NCBI RefSeq assembly: GCF_042186555.1
Contig: NC_133336.1
Span: 36,630,338 to 36,694,337 of the forward strand
Source: Aquarana catesbeiana
Lineage: Eukaryota > Chordata > Amphibia > Anura > Ranidae
Reading direction: 5' to 3'
Length of the DNA stretch: 64,000 bases
The position numbers were made by a program, and so were the translations under genes. Of this stretch, positions 31,283 through 42,870 are shown one piece after another; positions within the stretch are counted from its first letter, which is position 1, and every line of letters begins with the position of its first letter. The notes under the pieces are model-generated. The model made no database searches, was not told the origin of the DNA, and was given only the letters and a program-made list of their open reading frames with translations.

Positions 31283-31722
31283 TTTTTTTTTTTAACTTTG
31301 TTATATAACATATCCAAAAAAAGTATATATAATTTTCATAAGTTTAGGCCAAAAATATTCTGATACATGTCTGCTACATGTTTTTGGTTAAAAAAAAATA
31401 TATAATAAAATCCCATTAAGTGTATATTACCGTAAATGGTTTGTGTGAAAGGCTATCGTCTACAAACTATGGCATATGTATATACTGGAATTTACACAGC
31501 TATAGATGCTTTACTGTAATGGTGGTGATCAGCGACTTGCTGAGCCTGCACCTGCCAACCACTTACAGTATATTTACTGTGAGCGGTTGGCAGGTGGTTA
31601 ACTGCCTGAAGTCATCCTGGTTTGTAAGCAAGCAGGCTATGTGATGACTAATAACAACAAAAACAAACATGGAAATTGACAGATTTTGCAACTTTTGATC
31701 ATATCCAGATCACTCAGTTACA
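31283..31722. other. Unannotated stretch
   Basis: Contains an inverted pair around 31540-31595 (GCACCTGCCAACCAC / GTGGTTAACTGCC-like; CTGCCAACCACTTACAG / CGGTTGGCAGGTGG). Otherwise nothing recognised. Confidence 0.4.
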
Positions 31723-33439
31723 TACAGTGCCTTGAAAAAGTATTCATACCCATTTTGTCATGTTACAACCAAAAACACAAATGTATTTTATTGGGGTTTT
31801 ATGTGATAGACCAACACAAAGTGACACGCAATTGTGAAGTGGAAGTAAAATGATAAATGGTTTTCAAAATGTTTTACATATACCGGTAAATAAATATGTG
31901 AAAAGTGTGGTGTACATTTGTATTCAGCCCCCCTGAGTCAATACTTTGTAGAACCTCCTTTCACTGCAATTACAGCGGCAAGTCTTTTTGGGGATGTCTC
32001 TACCAGCTTTGTACATCTAGAGAATAGGGATGAGCTTCGAGTTTGAGTCGAACTCATGTTCGACTCGAACATTGGCTGTTCGCAAGTTCGCCGAACAGCG
32101 AACAATTTGGGGTGTTCGCGGCAAATTCGAATGCCGCAGAACACCCTTTAAAAGTCTATGGGAGAAATCAAAAGTGCTAATTTTAAAGGCTTATATGCAA
32201 GTTATTGTCATAAAAAGTGTTTGGGGACCCGGGTCCTGCCCCAGGGGACGTGGATCAATGCAAAAAAAAGTTTTAAAAATGGCCGTTTTTTCAGGAGCAG
32301 TGATTTTAATAATGCTTAAAGTCAAACAATAAAAGTGTAACATCCCTTTAAATTTCGTACCTGGGGGGTGTCTATAATATGCCTGTAAAGGGGCGCATGC
32401 TTCCCGTGTTTACAACAGTCTGACAGCAAAATGACATTTCGAAGGAAAAAACCCATTTAAAACTACCCGCGGCTATTGCATTGCCGACAATACACATAGA
32501 AGTTCATTGATAAAAACGGCATGGGAATTCCCCACAGGGAAACCCCGAACCAAAATTAAAAAAAAAAAATGACGTGGGAGTCCCCCTAAATTCCATACCA
32601 GGCCCTTCAGGTCTGGTATGGATATTAAGGGGAACCCCGGCCAAAATTTTTTTTTAAAAATGACGTGGGGTTCCCCCTAAATTCCATACCAGACCTTTCA
32701 GGTCTGGTATGGATTTTAAGGGGAACCCCGCGCAAAAAAAAAAACAAAAAACGGCGTGGGGTCCCCCCAAAAATCCATACCAGACCCTTATCCGAGCACG
32801 CAATCTGGCAGGCCGCAGGAAAAGAGGGGGGGACGAGAGTGCGCCCCCCCTCCTGAACCGTACCAGGCCACATGCCCTCAACATTGGGAGGGTGCTTTGG
32901 GGTAGCCCCCCAAAACACCTTGTCCCCATGTTGATGAGGACAAGGGCCTCATCCCCACAACCCTGGCCGGTGGTTGTGGGGGTCTGCGGGCGAGGGGCTT
33001 ATCGGAATCTGGAAGCCCCCTTTAACAAGGGGACCCCCAGATCCCGCCCCCCCGTGTAAAATGTAAGGGGGTACTTACCCCTACCATTTCACTAAAAAAC
33101 TGTCAAAAATGTTAAAAATGACAAGAGACAGTTTTTGACAATTCCTTTATTTAAATGCTTCTTCTTTCTTCTATCATCCTTCATCTTCTTCTTCTTCTGG
33201 TTCTTCTGGCTCTTCTGGTTCTTCCTCAGGCATTCTCGTCCAGCATCTCCTACGCGGCGTCTTCTATCTTCTTCTCCTCGGGCCGCTCCACACCCATGGC
33301 ATGGGGGGAGGCTCCCGCTCTTCTCTTCATCTTCTTCTTCATCCTCTTCTCTTCTTCCTTCTTCTCTTCTTCATTTTCTTCTCCGGGCCACTCCGCATCC
33401 ATGCTGGCATGGAGGGAGGCTCCCGCTGTGTGACGGCGT

Positions 33440-33640
33440 CTCCTCGTCTGACGGTTCTTAAATAGCGGGGGGCGGGGCCACCCGGTGACCCCGCCCCCTC
33501 TGACGCACGGGACATGATGGGACTTCCCTGTGGCATTCCCCGTGACGTCACAGGGAGGTCCCGTCAAGTCACCATACGTCAGAGGGGGGCGGGGTCACCG
33601 GGTGGCCCCGCCCCCCATTATTTAAGAACCGTCAGACGAG
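33440..33640. promoter_or_regulatory. Symmetrical GC-box core of the 3-kb palindrome
   Basis: Around the palindrome centre are GGGGCGGGGCC / CCCCGCCCCC boxes on each side (about 33465-33500 and 33585-33615), a central GTGACGTCAC (CRE-like, 33540-33549), and CTTAAATA / ATTTAAG motifs (about 33458 and 33617). The arrangement looks like a divergent promoter. This is a sequence impression, not evidence of transcription. Confidence 0.4.
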
Positions 33641-33680
33641 GAGATGCCGTCACACAGCGGGAGCCTCCCTCCATGCCAGC

Positions 33681-33931
33681 ATGGGTGCGGAGTGGCCCGG
33701 AGAAGAAAATGAAGAAGAGAAGAAGGAAGAAGAGAAGAGGATAAAGAAGAAGATGAAGAGAAGAGCGGGAGCCTCCCCCCATGCCATGGGTGCGGAGCGG
33801 CCCGAGAAGAAGAAGATAGAAGACGCCGCGGAGGAGATGCTGGACGAGAATGCCGGAGGAAGAACCAGAAGAGCCAGAAGAACCAGAAGAAGATGAAGGA
33901 AGATAGAAGAAAGAAGAAGCATTTAAATAAA
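33681..33931 (+). other. Short charged ORF plus AATAAA in the right arm of the 3-kb palindrome
   Basis: An open frame from 33681 to 33896 encodes 71 residues made largely of Glu, Lys and Arg (GEENEEEKKEEEKRIKKKMK...), followed by AATAAA at 33926-33931. The left arm mirrors this on the minus strand (frame about 33400-33250, AATAAA complement at 33146-33151). The peptide is low-complexity from GAAGAA repeats; coding is doubtful, but the symmetrical ORF plus polyadenylation signal is notable. Confidence 0.35.
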
Positions 33932-36317
33932 GGAATTGTCAAAAACTGTCTCTTGTCATTTTTAACATTTTTGACAGTTTTTTAGTGAAATGGTAGGGGT
34001 AAGTACCCCCTTACCATTTCACACGGGGGGGCGGGATCTGGGGGTCCCCTTGTTAAAGGGGGCTTCCAGATTCCGATAAGCCCCCCCGCCCGCAGACCCC
34101 CACAACCACCGGCCAGGGTTGTGGGAATGAGGCCCTTGTCCTCATCAACATGGGGACAAGGTGTTTTGGGGGGCTACCCCAAAGCACCCTCCCAATGTTG
34201 AGGGCATGTGGCCTGGTACGGTTCAGGAGGGGGGGCGCACTCTCATCCCCCCCTCTTTTCCTGCGGCCTGCCAGGTTGCGTGCTCGGATAAGGGTCTGGT
34301 ATGGATTTTTGGGGGGACCCCATGCCGTTTTTTTTTTTTTTTTTGGCGCGGGGTTCCCCTTAAAATCCATACCAGACCCGAAGGGTCTGGTATGGAATTT
34401 AGGGGGAACCCCACGTCATTTTTTTTTTTTAAATTTTGGCCGGGGTTCCCCTTAATATCCATACCAGACCTGAAGGGCCTGGTATGGAATTTAGGGGGAC
34501 TCCCACGTCATTTTTTTTTTAAATTTTGGTTCGGGGTTTCCCTGTGGGGAATTCCCATGCCATTTTTATCAATGAACTTCTATGTGTATTGTCGGCAATG
34601 CAATAGCCGCGGGTAGTTTTAAATGGGTTTTTTCCTTCGAAATGTCATTTTGCTGTCAGACTGTTCTAAACACGGGAAACATGCGCCCCTTTACAGGCAT
34701 ACTATGGACACCCCCCAGGTACGAAATTTAAAGGGATATTACACTTTTATTGTTTGACTTTAAGCATTATTAAAATCACTGCTCCTGAAAAAACGGACGT
34801 TTTTAAAACTTTTTTTTTGCATTGATCCATGTCCCCTGGGGCAGGACCCGGGTCCCCAAACACTTTTTATGACAATAACTTGCATATAAGCCTTTAAAAT
34901 TAGCACTTTTGATTATTCATGTTCGTGTCCCATAGACTTTAATGGTGTTCGCGTGTTCGAGCAAACTTTTTTCCTGTTCGCATGTTCTGGTGCGAACCGA
35001 ACGGGGGGGTGTTCGGCTCATCCCTACTAGAGAATAACATTTTTGCCCAATCTTCTTTGCAAAATAGCTCAAGCTCTGTCAGATTGGATGGAGAGCATCT
35101 GTGAACAGCAATTTTCAAGTTTACCACAGATCCTCAATTGGATTTAGGTCTGGACTTTGACTGGGCCATTCTAACACATGAATATTCTTTGATCTAAACC
35201 ATTCCATTGTGGCTCTGGCTGTATGTTTAGGCTTGTTGTCCTGCTGGAAGGTGAACCTCCGCCCCAGTCTCAAACAGGTTTTCTTCTAAGATTGCCCTGT
35301 ATGTAGCTCCATCCATTTTCATATCAACTCTGACCAGCTTCCCTGTCCTTGCTAAAGAAAAGCATCCCCACAACATGATGCTGCCACCACTATGTTTCAC
35401 TGTGGGGATGATTTGTTAAGGGTGATGTGCAGTGTTAGTTTTCCACCACACATAGCAATTTGCTTTTAGGCCAAAAAGTTCAATTTTGGTCTCACCTGAC
35501 CAGAGCACCTTCTTCTACATGTTTTCTGTGTCCCCCACATGGCTTCTTGCAAACTGCAAACAGGACTTCTTATGGCTTTCTTTCAACAATGGCTTTCTTC
35601 TTGCCAATCTTCCATAAAGGCCACATTTGTGGAGTGTACGACTAATAGTTGTCCTGTGGACAGATTCTCCCACCTGAGCTGTGGATCTCTGCAGCTCCTC
35701 CAGAGTTACCATGGGCCTCTTGGCTACTTCTCTGATTTAATGCTCTCCTTGCCCAGCCTGACAGTTTAGGTGGACGGACATGTCTTGGTAGGTTCGCAGT
35801 TGTGCCATACTTTTATCATTTTCGGATGATGGATTAAATAGTGCTCCCTGTGATGTTTAAAGCCTGGAATATTTTAGATAACCTAACCCTGCTTCTCAAC
35901 AACTTTATCCCTGACCTGTCTGGTGTGTTCCTTGGCCTTCATGATGCTGTTCACAAAGGTTCTCTAACAAACCTTTGAAGGCTTCACAGAACAGCTGCAT
36001 TTATACTGAAATGAAATTACACACAGGTGGACTCTATTTACAAATTAGGTGACTTCTAAAGGCAATTAGTTCCACTAGATTTTAGTTAGGAGTACCAGAG
36101 TAAAGGGGGCTGAATACAAATGCACGCCACACTTTTCAGATATTTATGTATAAAAAAATTTGAAAACTATTCATCATTTTCCTTCCACTTCCCAATTATG
36201 TGCCACTTTGTGTTGGTCTATCACATAAAATCCCAATAAAATACATTTACCTTTTTGGTTGTAACATGACAAAATGTGGAACATTTTAAGGGGTATGAAT
36301 AATTTCAAGGCACTGTA

Positions 36318-36972
36318 TATGCAGAATATGAAATGAACAGTGTCTATATAGTTCAATCCTACAGCTTAAAACTTCAGCAGACCGCAGGAAGGCAAACAAC
36401 TCAATTCTCTACCTCAATAGTAACTGAATATACAGTAATCTCAAGCAGTATATCATTTCTAAAAACAATTTTTATAAAATAAGGGTGCCCAAAGAAGAAA
36501 TACTAGCACAAAATTCAGAGCCCATGTCCTACTCAAAGATGCTCAGAACTGCTGGACAAAGATTTACCCCTCAGAAGTCACATTACTCACCCGGGCAATG
36601 CCTTTTATCCAGGAGGACAGCACCGTTTTTGTTTGAGTATTTTCTAGGGTCACCATTTACTTCTGCACTGAGATTCTGCTCACCAATCTCTCACACAGAT
36701 CAGCCTCCTCTTTTTTCACACCCCTTTCAACTTGGACATGCTTAAAGTGGACCTTTCCCCCCTTTCCCTAAAATTCACATAAGCATGCATCTCTGTATGT
36801 TGAAGTGAAGTCTCCTAACACGGTTTTTTAACACAGCCTTACAGATGCCTTCTGGGAAGGAAACATCGCCATTGCCTTCAATTAAATTTCACACCTAAAT
36901 GTACACTAAAAAGCATTGTCATACTGCACATACGTGAAATGAAGCACAGGACATCATGCTCCCCATTTCATG
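36318..36972. other. Unannotated stretch
   Basis: An 86-codon frame at 36485-36745 has no recognisable domain. Nothing else seen. Confidence 0.4.
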
Positions 36973-37515
36973 CATGTGCTGGATTTATAAGGGGGCAAAA
37001 GGGGAAGTTGCCCTGGGCCTCCCTGCCATAGGGGGCCCCCAGACCTCATTTATAAAACAAAATAATAGTTATAAAATTAATTTTATAATTAAAAAAAATA
37101 AAAAGTGTGTGGGTGTCAGGATACGGAATAGTTTAGCCTGATTTTGAAGGCAAATAAAGGGATGAGAGCTTCTGGCAGATGTTTTAAATTTCAGCTTCTC
37201 ATATTATTTTACTATTTAAGATGCTTGTTTTAATAACATGACTGATACAGAATTTATTGAGACAAATGGGTTGGACAGGAGATTGGGTCAAGGAGCAAAT
37301 TCAACACTCAGTGATCTCGAATAAGGTAAAGCTCTGGTAGTAACTTTTACCTGAAATTACGAGATGTAATGATGGTCAAATTCAGGACAGACATGGCCCT
37401 GTATTGGAATTTGGCCAGAATGGCATAGCAGACTGTCGGAAGAAATTGGTAGAGAGTAGAGGGGCCCCTGAACTTGAAGTTCCCCGGGGTCACCTAAGGT
37501 CTAAATCCGGCACTG
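36973..37515. mobile_element. Probable hAT-type non-autonomous element
   Basis: The right end reads TAAATCCGGCACTG and the left end CATGTGCTGGATTTATAAGG, imperfect inverted repeats of a CAGTGCCGGATTTA-type terminus. Subterminal GGGGAAGTTGCCCTGGGCC and GAAGTTCCCCGGGGTC are also paired. I could not find an exact TSD. Confidence 0.6.
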
Positions 37516-38649
37516 GCATTACCCAATTATACTCATTTGCTGAATAAGAATAAGCCTCCCCCTGTGATCTTGGAAGATCTTGGAGAAAGGTTTTTTTTTT
37601 CCATTTCAACAGATGCATGTAATGTTGTACAGAGCATGTGCAAGATGAGGTGCATGATGCCATAGAACAGGGGGCACAGGCAGCACAGAGGAAGAAAAAA
37701 AAATAAGTGAAAAAATAAGAAAAAAAGTTACATGGACATAGGTAGGTATATTTATTACCCCTTTACATATTATTCACAATTTTATAGAGTGGGAAGGGGG
37801 ATCGGGGGTCCCCTTTAAGAGTGGAAATTGTCACACAAAAATTAAAAAACAAATATCTTTAAAACTATGGGAAGACCACAGAGTTTTTAAATTGCTATCA
37901 TCTTTTTTTTCCTGAAATTACATCGAGAGCTGTGTTATTTTGGTTCAGGTAATAATAGTGATCGAATCAAAGTTACGGTTTTATATGCGTACTCTGTATA
38001 CATTTACCTTTTTATTTTGTTTGTTCACCCAAAATTCTGCTCTATAGTGTTAGTATTTAATTAGGCCTGCCAGGGGGCTTCCAGGCCAGGCACGTCGGCA
38101 CTAACAAATGATCCAGCTATTCCATTCTGTTCGTCTTCTTGATTAAAAAGCTATTGCTCCAGAATACCTTAATTAAATGTGCGTGTGGTCAATATTTCCT
38201 TCACATCTATTCAAGAAGTCTTTATGTGTGCATAATTGCTTTGTAGATAAACCTATGATGAGCCAATTACATAGCTAGTGAACACACCCTTTGTCAGACA
38301 TGCATTACTATACTTGTCCACGTTTGAATACATCAACAAAATCTTACTGGACAGCTGCAAAAGCTCCTATTGTATCTGTATCTCCCTAGGCTATATTCAT
38401 ATGTAACAAGGAGTACTATGGGTATAGAATAACAACAGATACATAGGTAGAAGCCGAGTAACTGTAGCATTTAGAGGTCTATTCCAAGATGATAATAGCT
38501 GTATTCATTTCAGTCCACAAGAAGCCCACTTTGTTGGCCAGTTATTGAAGATGTGAATGAATCTCACCTCTCCGCATAGGCGGCAACATAACAGAACTTG
38601 GAGGTTGCCTTTGGCCAGAATCACTAAGAAATATGTCAATGGGCGGTTG
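37516..38649. other. Unannotated stretch
   Basis: AT-rich, no recognisable gene, tandem array or complete element. Confidence 0.45.
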
Positions 38650-39023
38650 CATACCTCCCAACATTTTGAGATGGGAATGAGGGACACCTATTAACAAAAG
38701 TATGTAGGAATAGGACACGCCCCCTGCCACACCCCCTTAAATAAGAATTAACAAAAAAAAGGTTAATTAAATCCACAAAGACTTTTTTTTACCACTACTA
38801 TTCCTTTATATTGGCTTTTAAAATGTACCAAAGCAGCAATTTAGAATTTGGATGAAAGGTTTAGCACTGGGAAACACTTTTAGAAAGAAAAAAAAAGTGC
38901 ATTTTATATACAACTATATAGATCAGACCACAATGAGGGACAAACGAGGGGGAAAGAGGGACAGAGGGACATTGCTCCAAATCAGGGACAGTCCCTCGAA
39001 ATCAGGGACAGTTGGGAGCTATG
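38650..39023. mobile_element. TIR element with CATA(C/G)CTCCCAAC ends
   Basis: Left end CATACCTCCCAACATTTTG and right end GACAGTTGGGAGCTATG are inverted repeats. AAATCAGGGACAGT is repeated twice near the right end. CGGTTG before and CGATTG after could be a mutated TSD. Probably hAT-like; non-coding. Confidence 0.65.
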
Positions 39024-39489
39024 CGATTGTTACCAACTGCAGGAACCTATAGATCTACTTTCCATTTTGGAAGTCTGATTTTTATAATAAAAAATGTTAG
39101 GCTACAATCACATGGCCATAAAAGTTTTACTGATCACTTTTTCTGGAACAAAAGTTCTTGTGTAAATGATCAGTAAATACCTTTTAACCCATTTTGTTAA
39201 ATGTTTAAAACTCTCCTGTTTTTTTTTTTTTTCAGTACCAGAATTTATTGTTTGCATTTGGCATAAGTGTATGCGCATGTCCTCAGATGCAGATTTTTGG
39301 ATTTTGCATTACTGATCTAAACGCTGCGAATGTTTACGCACCTGTGTGAATGTCTCTATTGAAAACAATGCAGCTGCCTTCAGATCCATAAATAAATAAT
39401 TGCAAATGCGCATTTACTTATTTTTTTTAAGCCATAGAGTATAGATAAAACCTATTAATGAACTTCTCTTCTCTTTTTTGTTCCAATTT
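39024..39489. other. Unannotated stretch
   Basis: Nothing recognised apart from a T-run near 39218. Confidence 0.4.
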
Positions 39490-39499
39490 TATATATACC

Positions 39500-39553
<54 letters not shown>

Positions 39554-39602
39554 TAGATATATAGATAGAGATATACTGTAGACATAGATATCTATCTATC
39601 TA

Positions 39603-39692
<90 letters not shown>
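39490..39692. repeat. Compound (TA)n/(TC)n microsatellite
   Basis: About 200 bp of TA repeats with an internal TATC and TC block (39588-39640) and a ACATACATACACA edge. Confidence 0.95.
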
Positions 39693-39698
<6 letters not shown>

Positions 39699-39754
39699 CA
39701 TACACAGTTGAAAAACATTTTGCTAAATAGGAGAGTGACGGTATATATATTTTT

Positions 39755-40400
39755 TTTTTCTTGTTTGTCTGGTTATCAGTCTATGTTTGTCCCAAGTATT
39801 AACTACTCTTTCGGTAGAAAAATAATACTTTCTAATATTAGTTATGAACTTTCCTCCTGCTAGTTTGATGTCATGCTCCTGTGTTCTTAATCTTGACTTC
39901 TACATATTGAAAATACTGCCCTCCTGAACCTTATTCACCTCCTTGATGCATTTGAGGCTGAGTTCACGGACGCGGCTCGCAGCATGGGGGTCCGGTGGGT
40001 CCCTGTTCTCCATTTCAGGGACTAATCAGGGACACATTTTTGTCTGAATTCGGCCCTGAAACAGAGCCAAAGACACACAGCGTTCCTGTGCAAGCCCGCT
40101 CCGTAGCCGCAATGAAGATATGTGAACCGACTCCATATAGAGCCGGTCACAATCTCCTGTCATGTGAATTGGATGCGGAGAAACCCGCATTCCAATTCGC
40201 AATAGGTGTGAACCCAGTCACCCCCCTTTTCCTTCTTATCTACAGACTGTACAGTACATATTAAGTGTCTGAAGTCTCTCTTGACCTGGTTTTATCCCTC
40301 AGACCTTTCATTGTTTTTGTTGCCTGTCTCTGGACTCATTCTACAATGTATGTTATCAATCTTAAGATCTGATAAATCTGTGAAAAATAATACCGGTTGA
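39755..40400 (-). pseudogene. LINE (CR1/L2-like) reverse-transcriptase C-terminal fragment, split
   Basis: On the minus strand, about 40340-40262 reads VQRQATKTMKGLRDKTRSRET, and about 39920-39780 reads RTQEHDIKLAGGKF and NTWDKHRLIT-like blocks in shifted frames, matching the C-terminal region of CR1/L2-type LINEs. A miniature TIR element at about 39954-40221 lies between them. Short, broken and not classifiable further. Confidence 0.55.
39954..40221. mobile_element. Miniature TIR element inside the LINE fragment
   Basis: Ends TGAGGCTGAGTTCACGGACG and complement of GGTGACTGGGTTCACACC. It separates two pieces of LINE homology. Non-coding. Confidence 0.5.
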
Positions 40401-40696
40401 TTTTTCCAGAAATCTAATGAGCTAATAATGTCTTGTGCTACACTGTTATCATTTAGCATTGTTCCAAGGTTTTCCCGTGGACTACAACACACTTCCCTCC
40501 CATGGTATGGAGAGGAGGAGAGTGGAAGGCGTGTTCCGTATTTCTAATCACTTCCTATTCTAGCATGACACCACTAACTAACGTTATCTAAGGAGGAACA
40601 ACGTAGTCATCTTAGGACAGGCGATTACACAACTCCTTCCCTCTCTTTTATGGTGATGGAGAGAAAAGAGGGATTTTTTCCGTAGCACTAAAACAC

Positions 40697-40895
40697 TTTG
40701 AGGTTGATCTATTAATACCAGAGAGTGCAAAATCTGGTGCAACTCTGCATAGAAACCAATCAGCTTCCGTTTTTTTTTTTTTTTTTTTTTTGTCAAAGCT
40801 TAATTGAACAAGCTGAAGTAAGAAGCTTATTGGCTACCATGCACAGCCGCACCAGTACTTTGCATTTTCCAGTTTTAATAAATCAGCCCCTTTTG
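40697..40895. mobile_element. Small TIR element, family of 11714-11866
   Basis: Left GGTTGATCTATTAATACCAG and right CCAGTTTTAATAAATCAGCC are inverted ends; the core is shared with the 11.7-kb copy. A T-run of about 22 interrupts the middle. Confidence 0.78.
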
Positions 40896-41464
40896 GTTTT
40901 AAACCACCCATCTCCTTAGATCTTAGGTTTCCCTTGGACAGGAAGTATTTTGTCAGTAGGATGAACAGGTGACTGTAAAGGAAAAAAAGTCAGGGAAAAG
41001 AAAACTACTGCAACCATCAAAACTAAAGGTGGGTAAGCTGCAATATATTACATTTTGTTTTAGCCTTATTTACCCAAAACTGATTATATCTGCACATATG
41101 GCCCCTAGTGCGCATAATTTTTTACCATCCCCCATACATTAAAATTATTTTTAAGTAATAGGTATGAAATTAAACAGCAAGCATGCATGCTGGGGTGGAA
41201 GTAGAATTGGTAGGTGGAGGGTGGACAACAGCAGCTGTAAGTACAGCTGCAACTATTTGTGGCGGTACTGAACTTAGCACATCCATTTGTCTGACTTGAT
41301 GGAACCCAGACAAGCTATCTCCTGTATAATTGTCAACATGTGAAAGTATTTAAAAAGGATGCCTTAAAAGGATCTGGAGAAAAAAATATATGAAGATATG
41401 GCCAATAAAATGGGCGTTCTATTACAAAATAGTGCTTGTACAGTAGTGTGGGAGGAAAACAAAC
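40896..41464. other. Unannotated stretch with part of a dispersed repeat
   Basis: 40925-41060 resembles 15350-15480 (GGTAAGCTGCA..TATTACATT and neighbouring words). The rest is unremarkable. Confidence 0.4.
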
Positions 41465-41700
41465 CATCATTGGTGGCAGTGGCAGTAATTGTAACCTCCA
41501 GTATTGGTGTAAGTAGCCAGAACAATCCTCCCTTTGTTGAGGTTCAGCGGTTGTAGTGTTAAAGCGCTCAGCATTGGTGATCAGTGGCAGGTTGTAATAA
41601 TGCCCCCCCCCCCACCATAGCATTGGTGGTCAGTGGTCATCTCAGGCCATAACATCCCCCAGCATTTATTAGACACTCCCACCCCCCCCCCCGCATTTCT
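41465..41700. repeat. Degenerate repeat of CATTGGTGGTCAGTGG words
   Basis: Words such as CATTGGTGGCAGTGGCAG, CATTGGTGATCAGTGGCAGG and CATTGGTGGTCAGTGG recur, with C-runs near 41605 and 41680. Looks like a decayed minisatellite. Confidence 0.5.
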
Positions 41701-41781
41701 GTTTAGTGGTTTACTTTATTGAGCACATGCTCCCGCATTGCTGCTTTTACCCATTGGCCAGGACTATTCCTAGGACTAGTG

Positions 41782-42870
41782 TTAAGCCTCGTACACACGA
41801 GGTTGGCCAACAAAACCGTGGAATTTTGTCCGAAGGGCGTTGGCCCAAACTTGTCTTGCATACACATGGCCACGAATGTAGTGACGTACTACGTGGTTTT
41901 TCAGCTCTTTAGCGCCACCCCTTGGGCTCCTTCTGCTAATTTCCTGTTAGTAGAAGTTTGGTGAGTGTTGATTCGCGCTTTTCTTTTTGCGTTTTTCAGT
42001 TCGTTTCTGAACGGCCGTTCGTCAACCAGCTATGTTGCGGAATCAGAGGAGATAACGTGTTATTTATTATTGGCCTTGGAATTATTGCTTTGGCATTATT
42101 TTTTTGGTTGAATAATGATTTGATTTGGTATATTTTCTATATTTTTGGATGCATAGAATGCACTTTTTGGTTAAGTTCTATTGGCAGATAGCATGTCTAT
42201 TTTTTTTTATTTATTGCACAATAAAAAAATTGTGTAGAATAATACTTGGCTATGTGTTTTACTTCAAATGACAGTTTGGGAGTAGGCAGTTACATTTAAA
42301 AAAATACAATGTAAAATTAACAAGGGACACCAACATAGTTGTATCTTTGATCTTAAAAACTAAGGGATAATGGTGTTGTGGTAACTTGCCCACATAAAAA
42401 AAAAAAAAGCATAATAATATTATTCTTGATATCACTAGAAAAAAAAGCCTTTGAAAATTTGTTTGCAATAACTCCATCAGTATCACCAGCAAAGCAGCGT
42501 CATTATTATCCCATTAAAGAAGAAGAGAATTGTGTGCTGCATTTCCAGATTTCATAATTTGCCGCGTCACAAATGTTAATTCTCCATTACGAATGCTAGT
42601 TTACAAGACCGACCGCTTCCGGCTCGTCCTTGCTACCGATCATGCGTGTTTGAACTTTGGACTTTTGTCCGACGGCCTTGTGTACACACGCTTGGAAAAT
42701 CCGACAACACACATTTGTTCGTGGAAAATTTGAAAACATGCTAGCCAACATTTGTTGGTCGGAAAGTCCGACAACAATTGTCCGATGGAGCATACACATG
42801 GTCGGATTTACCAACAGCCTGTCAGTGAACATTTTGTGTCGGAAAGTCCGATCGTGTGTACGGGGCTATA
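41782..42870. mobile_element. ~1.09-kb non-autonomous TIR element (TACACACGA family)
   Basis: Left end TTAAGCCTCGTACACACGAG; right end is the complement of TATAGCCCCGTACACACGAT. Internal GTCGGA/TCCGAC motifs are dense near the right end (42650-42860). An 81-codon frame and others inside show no domain. The two halves may belong to adjacent family members, so the single-element reading is moderate. Confidence 0.6.

Larger units (their letters stand above)
32025..35026. mobile_element. 3.0-kb hAT-type palindromic transposon with 8-bp TSD
   Basis: The ends are perfect inverted repeats TAGGGATGAGC...GCTCATCCCTA, flanked by identical CTAGAGAA at 32017-32024 and 35027-35034, an 8-bp TSD of hAT type. 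Apart from ~130 bp of differing subterminal sequence, the left arm (from about 32150) is repeated as the complement in the right arm to about 34925, so almost the whole element is one palindrome centred near 33530. No transposase is encoded, so it must have moved with an enzyme supplied in trans. Arms carry repeated CCATACCAG...CTGGTATGG hairpins (near 32600-32720 and mirror), short ORFs and AATAAA sites (see separate entries). Confidence 0.93.
31940..35945 (-). pseudogene. Tc1 transposase pseudogene (interrupted)
   Basis: Homology starts near 35941 (complement of CATGATG...) and includes the HTH region TLEELQRSTAQVGESVHRTT and KPLLKESHKKSCLQFARSHV (35712-35515). After frameshifts the DDE part follows in pieces, including HRCSPSNLTELELFCKEDWAKM (near 35100-35040). 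After the palindrome, the last residues (CTKLVETSPKRLAAVIAVKG) occur at about 32010-31940. Several stops and frameshifts plus the 3-kb insertion make it dead. Confidence 0.88.
31725..36315 (-). mobile_element. Tc1/mariner element, full length but split by a 3-kb insertion
   Basis: TIRs CAGTGCCTTGAAAAAGTATT (31725) and its diverged complement ending TTTCAAGGCACTG (36315) are flanked by TA at 31723-31724 and 36316-36317, the Tc1 target. Remaining element DNA is 31725-32024 plus 35035-36315, about 1.58 kb, the usual Tc1 length. The transposase is on the minus strand. The 3.0-kb hAT-type palindrome at 32025-35026 sits in the C-terminal part of the gene. Confidence 0.92.

Noticed and set aside
32625..33059. 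Several 80-116-codon Gly/Pro-rich frames on both strands in the palindrome arms
   Set aside because: They come from GC-rich palindromic sequence, appear mirrored in both arms and have no domain.
33135..33461. Phe/Leu/Ser-rich hydrophobic frame resembling membrane segments
   Set aside because: It is the complement of GAAGAA-type low-complexity sequence; not a credible membrane protein.
39490..39692. Possible CRISPR-like or regulatory array
   Set aside because: It is a plain TA/TC microsatellite.
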